From Collinsella sp. (lineage in GTDB: Bacteria > Actinomycetota > Coriobacteriia > Coriobacteriales > Coriobacteriaceae): a stretch of DNA of 24,987 nt. The stretch spans positions 1 to 24,987 of the forward strand of contig JAGZQO010000030.1 of assembly GCA_018382125.1 (NCBI GenBank), given 5' to 3'. Of this stretch, positions 1 to 6,862 are shown in pieces. Positions within the stretch are counted from its first letter, which is position 1. Each line of letters starts with the position of its first letter. The notes under the pieces are model-generated. The model was not told where the DNA came from. It worked only from the letters and a program-made list of their open reading frames with translations, and made no database searches. A program made the position numbers and the translations under genes.

Positions 1-20
1 ATTTGAGACAAGGTGACGTG

Positions 21-53
21 AAACGAAAGGGCGCTGACCTTCTGGTCGCGCCC
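21..53 (-). terminator. Intrinsic terminator downstream of pyrE
   Basis: On the minus strand a GC-rich stem, GGGCGC-GACC pairing with GGTC-A-GCGCCC (one bulged A, 4-nt loop), is followed by TTTCGTTT. It lies about 80 bp beyond the pyrE stop in the direction of pyrE transcription, so it probably ends the pyrE message. Confidence 0.6.
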
Positions 54-102
54 TTGAAGTTGAACGTCAGATTGTCCAAATGCGGCCCGCGCAGCGTCGA
101 GC

Positions 103-132
103 AGTTACGGCGTTTGGTAAAACGCCGTAACT
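103..132. other. Perfect 13-bp hairpin overlapping the pyrE stop codon
   Basis: AGTTACGGCGTTT (103-115) and AAACGCCGTAACT (120-132) are exact reverse complements around a 4-nt loop. The pyrE stop (133-131 on the minus strand) is partly inside one arm. No T-run follows on either strand, so this looks more like a 3' mRNA stability or processing hairpin than a terminator. The terminator-like hairpin is further on, at 21-53. Confidence 0.6.
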
Positions 133-811
133 AACGTGCTCCGTACTGCTCGTAGTAGGCGTCGATGGCGGTCTTGAGCTCGTCGTCGATGACAACCTTG
201 CCGTCGATCTCGTGGTTGTAGAGGGTCTCGACGACCTCGGCCATGGAGACGATGCTCGCGACGGGGAAACCGTACTTGGCCTCGATCTCCTTCTGCGCGG
301 TGGTCACACCGCCCTTGCCGACCTCCATGCGGTTGAGGGACACGATCAGGCCCTTGATCTCGACATCGGCAGCAGCCTTGACCTTGGGATAGGTCTCGTC
401 GATGGACTTGCCGCTGGTGGTAACGTCCTCGACCATGACCACACGGTCGCCGTCCTTGGGCTCATAACCCAGCAGGTTGCCCTTATCGGCACCGTGGTCC
501 TTGGCCTCCTTGCGGTCGCAGCAGTACTTGACCTCCTTGCCGTACAGCTCGTGGTAGGCAATTGCGGTCACGACGGCCAGCGGAATACCCTTGTAGGCCG
601 GTCCAAACAGCACGTCAAAGTCGTCGCCAAAGTTATCGTGGATGGCCTGGGCGTAATACTCGCCCAGCTTCTTGAGCTGATAGCCCGTCACGTAAGCGCC
701 GGCGTTCATAAAGAACGGGGACTGACGGCCGCTCTTGAGCGTAAAGCTGCCGAACTTAAGGACGTCGGACTCGACCATAAACTTGATGAACTCTTGCTTG
801 TAAGCCTCCAT
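131..811 (-). CDS. pyrE: Orotate phosphoribosyltransferase
   Basis: This enzyme transfers a phosphoribosyl group from PRPP to orotate, giving orotidine 5'-monophosphate, the penultimate step of de novo UMP synthesis in the cytoplasm. The 226-residue product is of normal family length. It has the substrate segment LKSGRQSPFF (residues 25-34), the FGPAYKGIPLA loop (69-79), and the PRPP-binding signature VVMVEDVTTSGKS (124-136) with its paired acidic residues E128-D129. The start ATG at 811-809 is preceded by AGAGGAG at good spacing, which fixes it. The gene is transcribed towards the left edge of the window and away from mgtA. A possible promoter lies at 846-875 and a terminator at 21-53. Nothing is truncated or unusual in the protein. 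The assignment is secure; whether pyrE sits in a larger pyr operon cannot be seen, because the window ends just beyond it. Confidence 0.95.
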   Translation of the reverse strand: MEAYKQEFIKFMVESDVLKFGSFTLKSGRQSPFFMNAGAYVTGYQLKKLGEYYAQAIHDNFGDDFDVLFGPAYKGIPLAVVTAIAYHELYGKEVKYCCDRKEAKDHGADKGNLLGYEPKDGDRVVMVEDVTTSGKSIDETYPKVKAAADVEIKGLIVSLNRMEVGKGGVTTAQKEIEAKYGFPVASIVSMAEVVETLYNHEIDGKVVIDDELKTAIDAYYEQYGAR

Positions 812-845
812 GCGGGCTCCTCTCGTAATCGCGTGCGTGCTCTTC

Positions 846-875
846 AGTTTAGCGCAGGCGAGGCGTCGATGTGAG
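846..875 (-). promoter_or_regulatory. Candidate pyrE promoter
   Basis: Read on the minus strand: CTCACA (-35, 870-875), an 18-bp spacer, and TAAACT (-10, 846-851), about 35 bp upstream of the pyrE start codon. The match to the sigma-A consensus is moderate (4/6 at each box). Confidence 0.35.
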
Positions 876-937
876 CGCGCTTTGGGGCCACGGCATTCTG
901 TAAAGGCTTTGTCAGGGGGAATGGTTTTCCGAACAAT

Positions 938-958
938 GGGGTTGACATGTCAAACCCC
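938..958. promoter_or_regulatory. Palindromic operator-like site over the mgtA -35 box
   Basis: The 12-bp perfect palindrome TTGACATGTCAA (942-953) is framed by GGGG on the left and A-CCCC on the right, giving a near-perfect 21-bp dyad. It coincides with the mgtA -35 box, where a bound dimeric regulator would block RNA polymerase. It lies between divergent pyrE and mgtA, so it could affect either. The cognate regulator is not evident in the window. Confidence 0.45.
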
Positions 959-970
959 CTCATCAAGAAT
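942..970 (+). promoter_or_regulatory. Candidate mgtA promoter
   Basis: A perfect -35 box TTGACA (942-947), a 17-bp spacer and AAGAAT (965-970, 4/6 match to the -10 consensus) point towards mgtA. Transcription would start near 977, giving an unusually long 5' leader of about 270 nt before the mgtA start codon. Confidence 0.55.
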
Positions 971-1037
971 ACGGGCGGATTAAAAAGGGGTACGAGATAC
1001 CCAAAGCGCGCTGCGCTCAGCCTTTAGGAGGTGTGCC

Positions 1038-1109
1038 ATGGAAGGCAGTCCTAGTCGAAAAACCTGCATGTCGCCCTCGGCACGCCGCGAGGACTCCGCA
1101 CACGCATAA
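1038..1109 (+). CDS. Putative leader peptide upstream of mgtA (23 aa)
   Basis: An ATG at 1038 is preceded by AGGAGGT at ideal spacing (TTAGGAGGTGTGCC-ATG), one of the best ribosome binding sites in the window. It opens a 23-codon frame ending in TAA at 1107-1109. The peptide is polar, begins MEGSPSRKTC and ends RREDSAHA; no family is recognised. Codons 7-12 overlap the 5' arm (1058-1074) of a long-range helix whose 3' arm ends in a T-run at 1195-1200. A ribosome on this frame would therefore compete with the RNA fold. In enterobacteria mgtA is controlled by translation of a short leader ORF (mgtL). No sequence similarity to MgtL is claimed; the resemblance is in position and logic only. Confidence 0.5.
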   Translation: MEGSPSRKTCMSPSARREDSAHA

Positions 1110-1199
1110 ACGCCACCGGCAGATCGCCAAAACCACCGCAAAGGCGCGCTGCACCCTTTGTGGGCTCAAGAGCTTGACGTGAGCGACATCTAGGTTTTT
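1058..1199 (+). promoter_or_regulatory. Structured mgtA leader with long-range helix (possible attenuator or Mg2+-responsive element)
   Basis: Positions 1058-1074 (AAAAACCTGCATGTCGC) pair with 1183-1199 (GCGACATCTAGGTTTTT): 15 Watson-Crick pairs, one G.U and one C.C mismatch over 17 positions. The helix closes a 108-nt domain. Inside are a hairpin of CCTCG/CGAGG (1075-1092) and a second stem made by CCGCAAAGG (1136-1144) and CCTTTGTGG (1155-1163). The 3' arm merges into T6 (1195-1200), about 48 nt before the mgtA start. This resembles the closing stem of a riboswitch, or a terminator whose 5' arm is masked by translation of the leader ORF. I did not find the conserved core of the M-box (ykoK) Mg2+ riboswitch, so any ligand is unknown. 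Confidence 0.5.
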
Positions 1200-1248
1200 T
1201 GAAGCAAATACGACACGTACGCTAACTCCCCTCAACAAGGAGGACCCT

Positions 1249-4017
1249 ATGCTGATGCTCAAAACCGTCACGGTACTCGAAGCCATCTCCAAGCGCCGCC
1301 GCACGGCGCGCCCTGCCGCTCATACCGGCCTGTCCAAGAACACCATATTCGCCGCCACCCATAGTGCCGAGGACGCCCTCGTACTGCTTGACGCCACGGC
1401 AAACGGCCTCACCGTCGAGCAGGCAACTGAGCGCCTGAACGCCGTCGGCCCCAACACCATCGAGGCAACGACCAAAACGCTCGCCCGCCGCATCGCCGAC
1501 GCCTTCATCGATCCCTTCGCCGGTATCCTCGCCGCGCTCGCGCTGGTCTCGCTCTACATCGACGTGCTCGCCGTACCCGAGCCGCAGCGCGACCCCTCCA
1601 CGGTCATCGTCATCGGCATCATGCTGCTGGTATCGGGCGGTATGAAGTTTATCCAGGAAGCCCGCAGCGGCAATGCGGCCGAGGCCCTTAAGGACCTGGT
1701 CTCCAACACTTGCACCGCCCTGCGCGACGGCGGGCGCATCGAGATCCCCTTCGACGAGCTCGTCCCCGGCGATGTAATCCGCCTCTCTGCCGGCGATATG
1801 GTGCCAGCAGACGCCCGCATCATCACCGCGCGCGACCTGTTTGTGATCGAGTCCGCACTCACCGGCGAGAGCGAGGCCGTCGAGAAGACCACCGCCGTCA
1901 CCGTCGTCGAGGGCGCCGACGGCTCCGCACTGCCACTCTCTGCCTGCAAGAACATCGTCTTTACCGGCACCTCCGTGCAAAACGGCGCCGCCATGGCGCT
2001 TGTCGTTGCCACCGGCTCGGACACCTACCTGGGCGGCATCGCCAAGATGCTCAACGGGCGCGGCGAAAAAAGCGCGTTTGACCGCGGCGTCTCGAGCGTC
2101 TCCATGCTGCTGGTGCGCCTGATGCTCGTTATGGCGCCGGCCGTCTTTGCCATCAACGCCGCCACCAAGGGCAACGTCATCGACGCGCTGCTGTTCGCCA
2201 CGAGCGTGGCCGTGGGCATCACGCCGCAGATGCTTCCCGTCATCGTGACCACGAGCCTGTCGCAGGGCGCCAAGGACCTCGCCCGTCGCCAGGTTATCGT
2301 CAAGGAGCTGCCGGCGATTCAAAACCTCGGAGCGATGGACGTCCCGTGCTGCGACAAGACCGGCACCCTCACCGAAGACCGCATCGTGCTCGAGCGCTAC
2401 CTCAACACCGATGGCAACGAGGACGCGCGCGTGCTGCGCCATGCGTTTTTGAACAGCTTCTTCCAGACCGGCCTCAAAAATCTTATCGACCTGGCCGTAA
2501 TCGACCGTGCCGATGTGACACCCTCGACCGTCGCACCCGATTCCATGCTGGGCCAGAGCCTGCGCGACCGCTACACCAAGGTCGACGAGGTTCCCTTCGA
2601 TTTCTCGCGCCGTCGCCTGAGCGTAGTTGTCGCCGACGCCCAAGGCAAAACCCAGATGGTTACCAAGGGCGCCGCCGAGGAAATGCTCGAGATCTGCTCC
2701 TTTGTCGAGATCGATGGCATCGCTCAGCCGCTCACCGACGAGAAGCTCGCCCAGATTCGCAAGCAGATCGCCGGACTTAACGCCGAGGGCCTACGCGTAA
2801 TTGCCGTGGCGCAGAAGACCAATCCGCGCTGCGTGGGCGAGTTTGGCATCGCCGACGAGTGCGACATGGTGCTGATGGGCTTTTTGGCCTTCCTCGATCC
2901 GCCCAAAGCAAGTGCCGCGGGCGCCGTCGCCACCCTCGAGGCCAAGGGCGTGGCGGTCAAGGTCCTAACCGGCGACAACGACCGCGTCGCCGCCACCGTC
3001 TGCGAGCAGATTGGTATCGATGCGAGCAACGTCTTGCTCGGCTCCGAGATCGATGCGCTCGATGACGCCGAACTTGCCGAGCGCGCCGAGAAAACCCACC
3101 TCTTCACCAAGCTCTCGCCGCTGCAGAAGGCGCGCCTGGTACGTGTCATGCGCGAGATGCTCGGCCACACCGTGGGCTTTATGGGCGACGGCATCAACGA
3201 CGCCGCCGCCATGCGTGCGAGCGATTGCGGCATCTCGGTCGATTCGGCCGTCGATATTGCCAAGGAATCCGCCGATATCATCTTGCTTCAGAAGGACCTG
3301 GGCGTGCTCGAGCGCGGCATCATCGAAGGCCGCCGCACTTACGGCAACCTGCTCAAGTACCTCAAGACCACGGTGAGCTCCAACTTTGGCAATGTGCTGT
3401 CCGTGACCGTCGCGAGCCTGTTCTTGCCGTTTTTGCCCATGAGCGCCCTGCAGCTGGTACTGCTGTCGCTGGTCTACGAGATCGTGTGCATCGCACTGCC
3501 GTGGGACACCGTCGATGACGCCTGGACTGCCCGCCCGCGTGCCTGGGACGCCGCGTCCATCAAGGGCTTTATGCTCGAGCTGGGCCCCGTGAGCTCGCTG
3601 TTTGACATCGTGACCTTCGCCGCGCTCTTCTTTGTCGTGTGCCCCGCTGCCGTGGACGCAAGCTGGTCCGAGCTTGCCGCTGCGGGCGACGTCACGGGTA
3701 TGGCGACCTTTGCTGCGCTCTTCCAGAGCGGCTGGTTTGTCGAGTCCATGTGGTCGCAGACACTCGTGGTCCACATGTTGCGCTCCCCGCATCTGCCGAG
3801 CCCGCGCGACCACGCCGCGCCCGCATTGTGCGTTCTTACCGTGCTGGGCCTGGCGCTCGTCACCTGGCTGCCGGCAAGCCCCATCGCCGATGCGCTCGGC
3901 CTCATGGCACTGCCCGCGAGCTTTTTCGCGCTGCTCGTCGGCATCGTCACCGCCTACATCGCGCTCACTCAGCTGGCAAAGCGCCGCTACATTGCACGCC
4001 ACGGCGAGCTGCTGTAG
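1249..4017 (+). CDS. mgtA: P-type Mg2+-importing ATPase
   Basis: A P3B-type ATPase that imports Mg2+ across the cytoplasmic membrane using ATP. The 922-residue length and sequence fit MgtA/MgtB throughout. Visible motifs, in order: TGES of the actuator domain (205-208); the membrane ITPQMLP segment (324-330) in the position of the PEGL-like motif; the phosphorylation site DKTGTLT with D369; the MgtA-like stretch LNSFFQTGLKNL; TGDN (574-577); and GDGIND (646-651) of the hinge. Clusters of hydrophobic helices lie around 88-130, 285-335 and from about 700 to the end. The C-terminal region PMSALQLVLLSLVYE followed by DTVDDAW is typical of MgtA. AAGGAGG (1237-1243) sets the start. The residue before CDKTGT is Cys where E. 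coli has Thr; this is a minor variant. Expression is probably governed by the long leader and the palindrome upstream. The gene is convergent with the LuxR gene beyond a hairpin at 4118-4184. Confidence 0.95.
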   Translation: MLMLKTVTVLEAISKRRRTARPAAHTGLSKNTIFAATHSAEDALVLLDATANGLTVEQATERLNAVGPNTIEATTKTLARRIADAFIDPFAGILAALALVSLYIDVLAVPEPQRDPSTVIVIGIMLLVSGGMKFIQEARSGNAAEALKDLVSNTCTALRDGGRIEIPFDELVPGDVIRLSAGDMVPADARIITARDLFVIESALTGESEAVEKTTAVTVVEGADGSALPLSACKNIVFTGTSVQNGAAMALVVATGSDTYLGGIAKMLNGRGEKSAFDRGVSSVSMLLVRLMLVMAPAVFAINAATKGNVIDALLFATSVAVGITPQMLPVIVTTSLSQGAKDLARRQVIVKELPAIQNLGAMDVPCCDKTGTLTEDRIVLERYLNTDGNEDARVLRHAFLNSFFQTGLKNLIDLAVIDRADVTPSTVAPDSMLGQSLRDRYTKVDEVPFDFSRRRLSVVVADAQGKTQMVTKGAAEEMLEICSFVEIDGIAQPLTDEKLAQIRKQIAGLNAEGLRVIAVAQKTNPRCVGEFGIADECDMVLMGFLAFLDPPKASAAGAVATLEAKGVAVKVLTGDNDRVAATVCEQIGIDASNVLLGSEIDALDDAELAERAEKTHLFTKLSPLQKARLVRVMREMLGHTVGFMGDGINDAAAMRASDCGISVDSAVDIAKESADIILLQKDLGVLERGIIEGRRTYGNLLKYLKTTVSSNFGNVLSVTVASLFLPFLPMSALQLVLLSLVYEIVCIALPWDTVDDAWTARPRAWDAASIKGFMLELGPVSSLFDIVTFAALFFVVCPAAVDASWSELAAAGDVTGMATFAALFQSGWFVESMWSQTLVVHMLRSPHLPSPRDHAAPALCVLTVLGLALVTWLPASPIADALGLMALPASFFALLVGIVTAYIALTQLAKRRYIARHGELL

Positions 4018-4117
4018 CAAGCAGACGGAAAACACCCTGCCAGTTGCCGTTGCCACTACCACAGCTGCCAACGCCGCTGCCGTTGCCTCTGCCGCCGCCG
4101 CAGTCTATCCCCCCAGC

Positions 4118-4184
4118 AGTTGCGGTGGAATAGTTCCTGTTTAAAGCCCCGTGACTTTAATTTAGGGACTATTCCACCGCAACT
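4118..4184. repeat. 67-bp intergenic inverted repeat (REP/MITE-like hairpin, likely bidirectional terminator)
   Basis: Two 21-nt arms, 4118-4138 and 4164-4184, are complementary at 20 of 21 positions, the remaining pair being a T.G wobble. The arms start AGTTGCGGTGG and end CCACCGCAACT. The 25-nt centre contains a further stem TTAAAG/CTTTAA, so the whole element folds into one long hairpin. It lies between the convergent ends of mgtA and the LuxR gene, where a shared terminator is expected. The preceding 100 bp (4018-4117) is a low-complexity GCC/GTTGCC-rich tract without a credible gene. Confidence 0.7.
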
Positions 4185-4198
4185 TATTGGGAGATTAG

Positions 4199-5740
4199 CT
4201 AGTCCTTGGGTGTCCAGGACCAGAAGAAGTTGATGAGGGCCACGCGCGAGGCGGTGCCGGTCTTTTTGTTGATCGAGGAAATGTGACGATAGAGCGTGGA
4301 GCGCGAAAGGAAAAGCGTTGTGGCGATGTCCTGAACGCTCTGGTCCGAAACGACCAAGACCTCAAGAATATCGCGCTCGCGCTCCGTAAGCCCAAAGGTG
4401 GCGACGAAGGCATCGAGGCGCTCATCGGACGTGAGCTCCGCTGCCTCCACGGGCTCAGGGTCGGAGCATGTGGGCGCAAGATCCCCACCAAGATCGTCGG
4501 TGGCAAGCGGCAGTCCGTCCCGCATCGCGGCATCATCGGCTCGTTGCCCCAACTGCCCCAGCAGCGTAATCGCAATGCCCACAAACATCACGAGCGCCGC
4601 ACCGACCGCAGCCAGCACATTTTGACTCGAGATAATCGCCACTGCCGGCGCCGTCACGAACATCGAGCACACGTTGTTGACGACGCGACCCATGCACGGC
4701 CAAAAATATGACCAGCGCGCATAGAGCGAGACGGCGGCATATTTTGTGGTAAAGAACACCACGAAAAAGCCCGAGCCCAGATAAAAGATGATCGTGGCAG
4801 CAAGCTCGTTGCCGCCATTGCCATCGACGATGAGCACAAAGAACGAAAGCGTGGACAGTATGGCGGCACATGTCATGCCGATATTCATATACGAGCGGCC
4901 GTGCAGGTCAAATAGTGCGCCAGCGACCAACGAGCTCACGACAAGCAGCAGGCGCGGCCAATCGCCCAAATCGACGGTTCCGACAGCATGCAGGGTCGTG
5001 AAGCCCGCGTTGAGAGCGGCGAATACGCTGGAAAGATACGCCGTCGCCACGGTCAGGCGAACTACGGCGCGACGGAATGCCGCCTTTGCCTCGGGATCGT
5101 CATGCCACTTGGCGCCATATTCCAGAGCATCTACCGAAAGCCCGGCAGCACTGGGTTCAAAGCTGGGATCGGACTCGTCGCGCAGCTTGGCGCGTCGGGC
5201 ACCGTGGAGCAACGCCACCTGCGCGATCGCACAGACGACCAGAACAGCCTGCTGAGGAATGCCGACAGGCATCACCATGTGGTTGAGAACCTGCACCAGA
5301 ACGCCCATGGCGTAAGAAAGTGCGGCGGCGCGCGCCAAGCAGGGCGTTCGCGCAAAGCGCCTCGCAAAATTTGCATGAGCAGTCGATCCGCAGTAGCCCA
5401 GCGCGCAGCACGCCACCAAACCGCCGGCAATTACCACCTCAACCTGAACCGCCATAATCAACAGCAGCAATGCCACCAGCAAAACGCCCGTGACGTCACT
5501 CGTTGCGTCGATAGTATGGGGACGGCGATAGTACAGAATGGGACGCACAAAAAAGCCAATCACGCTCGCGCCGATGACAAGGCTCTCATAAATAACGACC
5601 TCGTTCGGAGACACGAACTCGGCCATGCGCACATCAAAAAGATACTCGCACGCCAAAAACGTGAAGAAGAACAGCGCCAGGCATATAATCTCCCGAATGC
5701 CCCGACGCAAATATGCGGTTGTGTCTCCCATGCCCCTCAT
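4199..5740 (-). CDS. LuxR-family regulator with multi-TM N-terminal domain
   Basis: A membrane-anchored transcription regulator of the kind abundant in Coriobacteriia: a large transporter-like membrane domain (about 10-12 hydrophobic helices) joined to a LuxR/GerE DNA-binding domain. With the start used here the protein has 513 residues. The hydrophobic helices run to about residue 400. An acidic linker follows, then the helix-turn-helix at 449-513: FGLTERERDILEVL is the typical GerE opening, and LSRSTLYRHISSINKKTG is the recognition region. The ATG at 5740 is preceded by GGGGGTT at good spacing; an in-frame TTG seven codons upstream lacks this support. A promoter is visible at 5771-5799. The ligand sensed by the membrane domain and the target genes are unknown; the divergent zinc-ribbon cluster is a possible target by position only. 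Confidence 0.85.
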   Translation of the reverse strand: MRGMGDTTAYLRRGIREIICLALFFFTFLACEYLFDVRMAEFVSPNEVVIYESLVIGASVIGFFVRPILYYRRPHTIDATSDVTGVLLVALLLLIMAVQVEVVIAGGLVACCALGYCGSTAHANFARRFARTPCLARAAALSYAMGVLVQVLNHMVMPVGIPQQAVLVVCAIAQVALLHGARRAKLRDESDPSFEPSAAGLSVDALEYGAKWHDDPEAKAAFRRAVVRLTVATAYLSSVFAALNAGFTTLHAVGTVDLGDWPRLLLVVSSLVAGALFDLHGRSYMNIGMTCAAILSTLSFFVLIVDGNGGNELAATIIFYLGSGFFVVFFTTKYAAVSLYARWSYFWPCMGRVVNNVCSMFVTAPAVAIISSQNVLAAVGAALVMFVGIAITLLGQLGQRADDAAMRDGLPLATDDLGGDLAPTCSDPEPVEAAELTSDERLDAFVATFGLTERERDILEVLVVSDQSVQDIATTLFLSRSTLYRHISSINKKTGTASRVALINFFWSWTPKD

Positions 5741-5770
5741 GGTTAACCCCCAGCCGTTCAATTGTCTGGA

Positions 5771-5799
5771 AATCTATTTTAATAAAGAACCAGTCTCAA
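5771..5799 (-). promoter_or_regulatory. Promoter of the LuxR-family regulator
   Basis: On the minus strand TTGAGA (5794-5799), a 17-bp spacer and TAGATT (5771-5776) give 5/6 and 4/6 consensus matches. The start codon at 5740 is about 30 bp downstream, leaving a short leader. Confidence 0.5.
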
Positions 5800-5926
5800 T
5801 ATCGAAGCCAGGCTCGAAATGCTGCCAATTCGACCCCAGCCGTCCACATCACGCCGCGATTTTGAGCCGCATGGACCAGAAGGGACGCGCGCGATCTCTA
5901 GCTCGGCCAGGAGTGTCTCCAACTAC

Positions 5927-5982
5927 CACTCATTTAAGTACGTCCCCAATGAGTGGCCGAAGAACGTCCCCAACGACTAGTC
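5927..5982. repeat. Short inverted and direct repeats in the regulator/zinc-ribbon intergenic region
   Basis: CACTCATT (5927-5934) and AATGAGTG (5948-5955) form an 8-bp hairpin. ACGTCCCCAA occurs twice, at 5940-5949 and 5964-5973, i.e. 24 bp apart. The palindrome GACTAGTC follows at 5975-5982. The whole gap 5741-6100 between the divergent genes contains no credible ORF. The repeats may be regulator sites or the remains of a dispersed element. Confidence 0.45.
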
Positions 5983-6100
5983 AAAAATGGGCCATGTGTC
6001 CCAGTTGTGGAGACTCCTTGAGCCGTCTGGGTATCGTGAAAGGCTGCGCACTCCCCCATCATCAAAAGTGACACACGCTACCAGTTGATGGGAGGCAGCC

Positions 6101-6838
6101 ATGGGCTTCTTTGACAAGATGTTTGAGAAGAAAGAGTGCGCGATTTGCGGTACCGAGCTGGGACTTCTAGGTAAGACAAAAATCAATGAGGGCTACCTGT
6201 GCAAAGAGTGCGCCGGCAAGCTCTCCCCCTACTTCCACGGCTATCGCTCCAGCACCGCGGACGATATCCGTGAGCAACTCGCCTACCGCGAGGCCAATGC
6301 CGAGCGCTTGGCGTCGTTCAACCCCACGCGTACGCTTTCTGCCGGGCGCACCAATATTATGCTCGATGAGGACGCGGGCCTGCTGATCATCACTTCGCAG
6401 AGCCGCTGGCGCGACGCCAATCCCGACATCATCGAGTTCTCGCAGGTACTCGGCTGCGATATGGATATCGACGAGCAGCGCACCGAAATCTATCGCGAGA
6501 CCAAGGACGGCGAGCGCGAGAGCTACAATCCGCCGCGCTACGACCTGGATTACGACTTTAATCTGACCATTCACGTCAACACGCCGTACTTTACCGAGAT
6601 CAACCTGCGCGTAAACGACTCCACCATCGATCAGCGCGGCTCCATCGAATACCGCGAGGCCAAGCGCCAGGTAACCGAGGTCCGCGACGCGCTGGTGCAG
6701 CTGCGCCAGGAGACGCGCGACAGCGTCGTGGCCGCCAAGGCCCCCAAGACCGCGGTGACCTGCCCCTTCTGCGGAGCCACCACCATTCCCGATGCCAGTG
6801 GGCGCTGCGAATACTGCGGCGGCGCCATCGGCGCATAG
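6101..6838 (+). CDS. DUF4428-type zinc-ribbon protein
   Basis: A 245-residue soluble protein of unknown function. The N-terminus matches the DUF4428 pattern: a short MGFFDKMF start, then a four-cysteine zinc site C13/C16 and C34/C37 followed by LSPYF. The middle (about 80-190) is a mixed hydrophobic/polar region resembling the phospholipid- or membrane-binding part of such proteins; I cannot assign it a function. A second zinc ribbon closes the protein, C221/C224 and C236/C239. GGGAGG precedes the ATG. It is the first of three closely spaced same-strand genes (24 bp to the next), all carrying paired zinc ribbons, which suggests one operon and related roles. It is not itself a recognised enzyme. 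Confidence 0.8.
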   Translation: MGFFDKMFEKKECAICGTELGLLGKTKINEGYLCKECAGKLSPYFHGYRSSTADDIREQLAYREANAERLASFNPTRTLSAGRTNIMLDEDAGLLIITSQSRWRDANPDIIEFSQVLGCDMDIDEQRTEIYRETKDGERESYNPPRYDLDYDFNLTIHVNTPYFTEINLRVNDSTIDQRGSIEYREAKRQVTEVRDALVQLRQETRDSVVAAKAPKTAVTCPFCGATTIPDASGRCEYCGGAIGA

Positions 6839-6862
6839 CCTCCGGCACGGAAAGGACCGATC

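Noticed and set aside
977..1248. M-box (ykoK) Mg2+ riboswitch upstream of mgtA
   Set aside because: The conserved core of that class (for example GGTGAGGCTCC and the later conserved segments) is not visible. The structure present is described as unassigned instead.
1017..1304. 95-codon frame on the minus strand over the mgtA leader
   Set aside because: No ribosome binding site. It overlaps the mgtA start and leader elements and has no recognisable similarity.
1222..2643. 473-codon open frame antisense to mgtA
   Set aside because: A shadow of a high-GC gene. Its composition (Gly/Asp/His/Arg-rich, no domain) is typical of the antisense frame, while the plus strand encodes complete MgtA motifs.
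5740..5761. TTG start for the LuxR regulator at 5761
   Set aside because: ATG at 5740 has a GGGGGTT ribosome binding site at proper spacing; the TTG does not.
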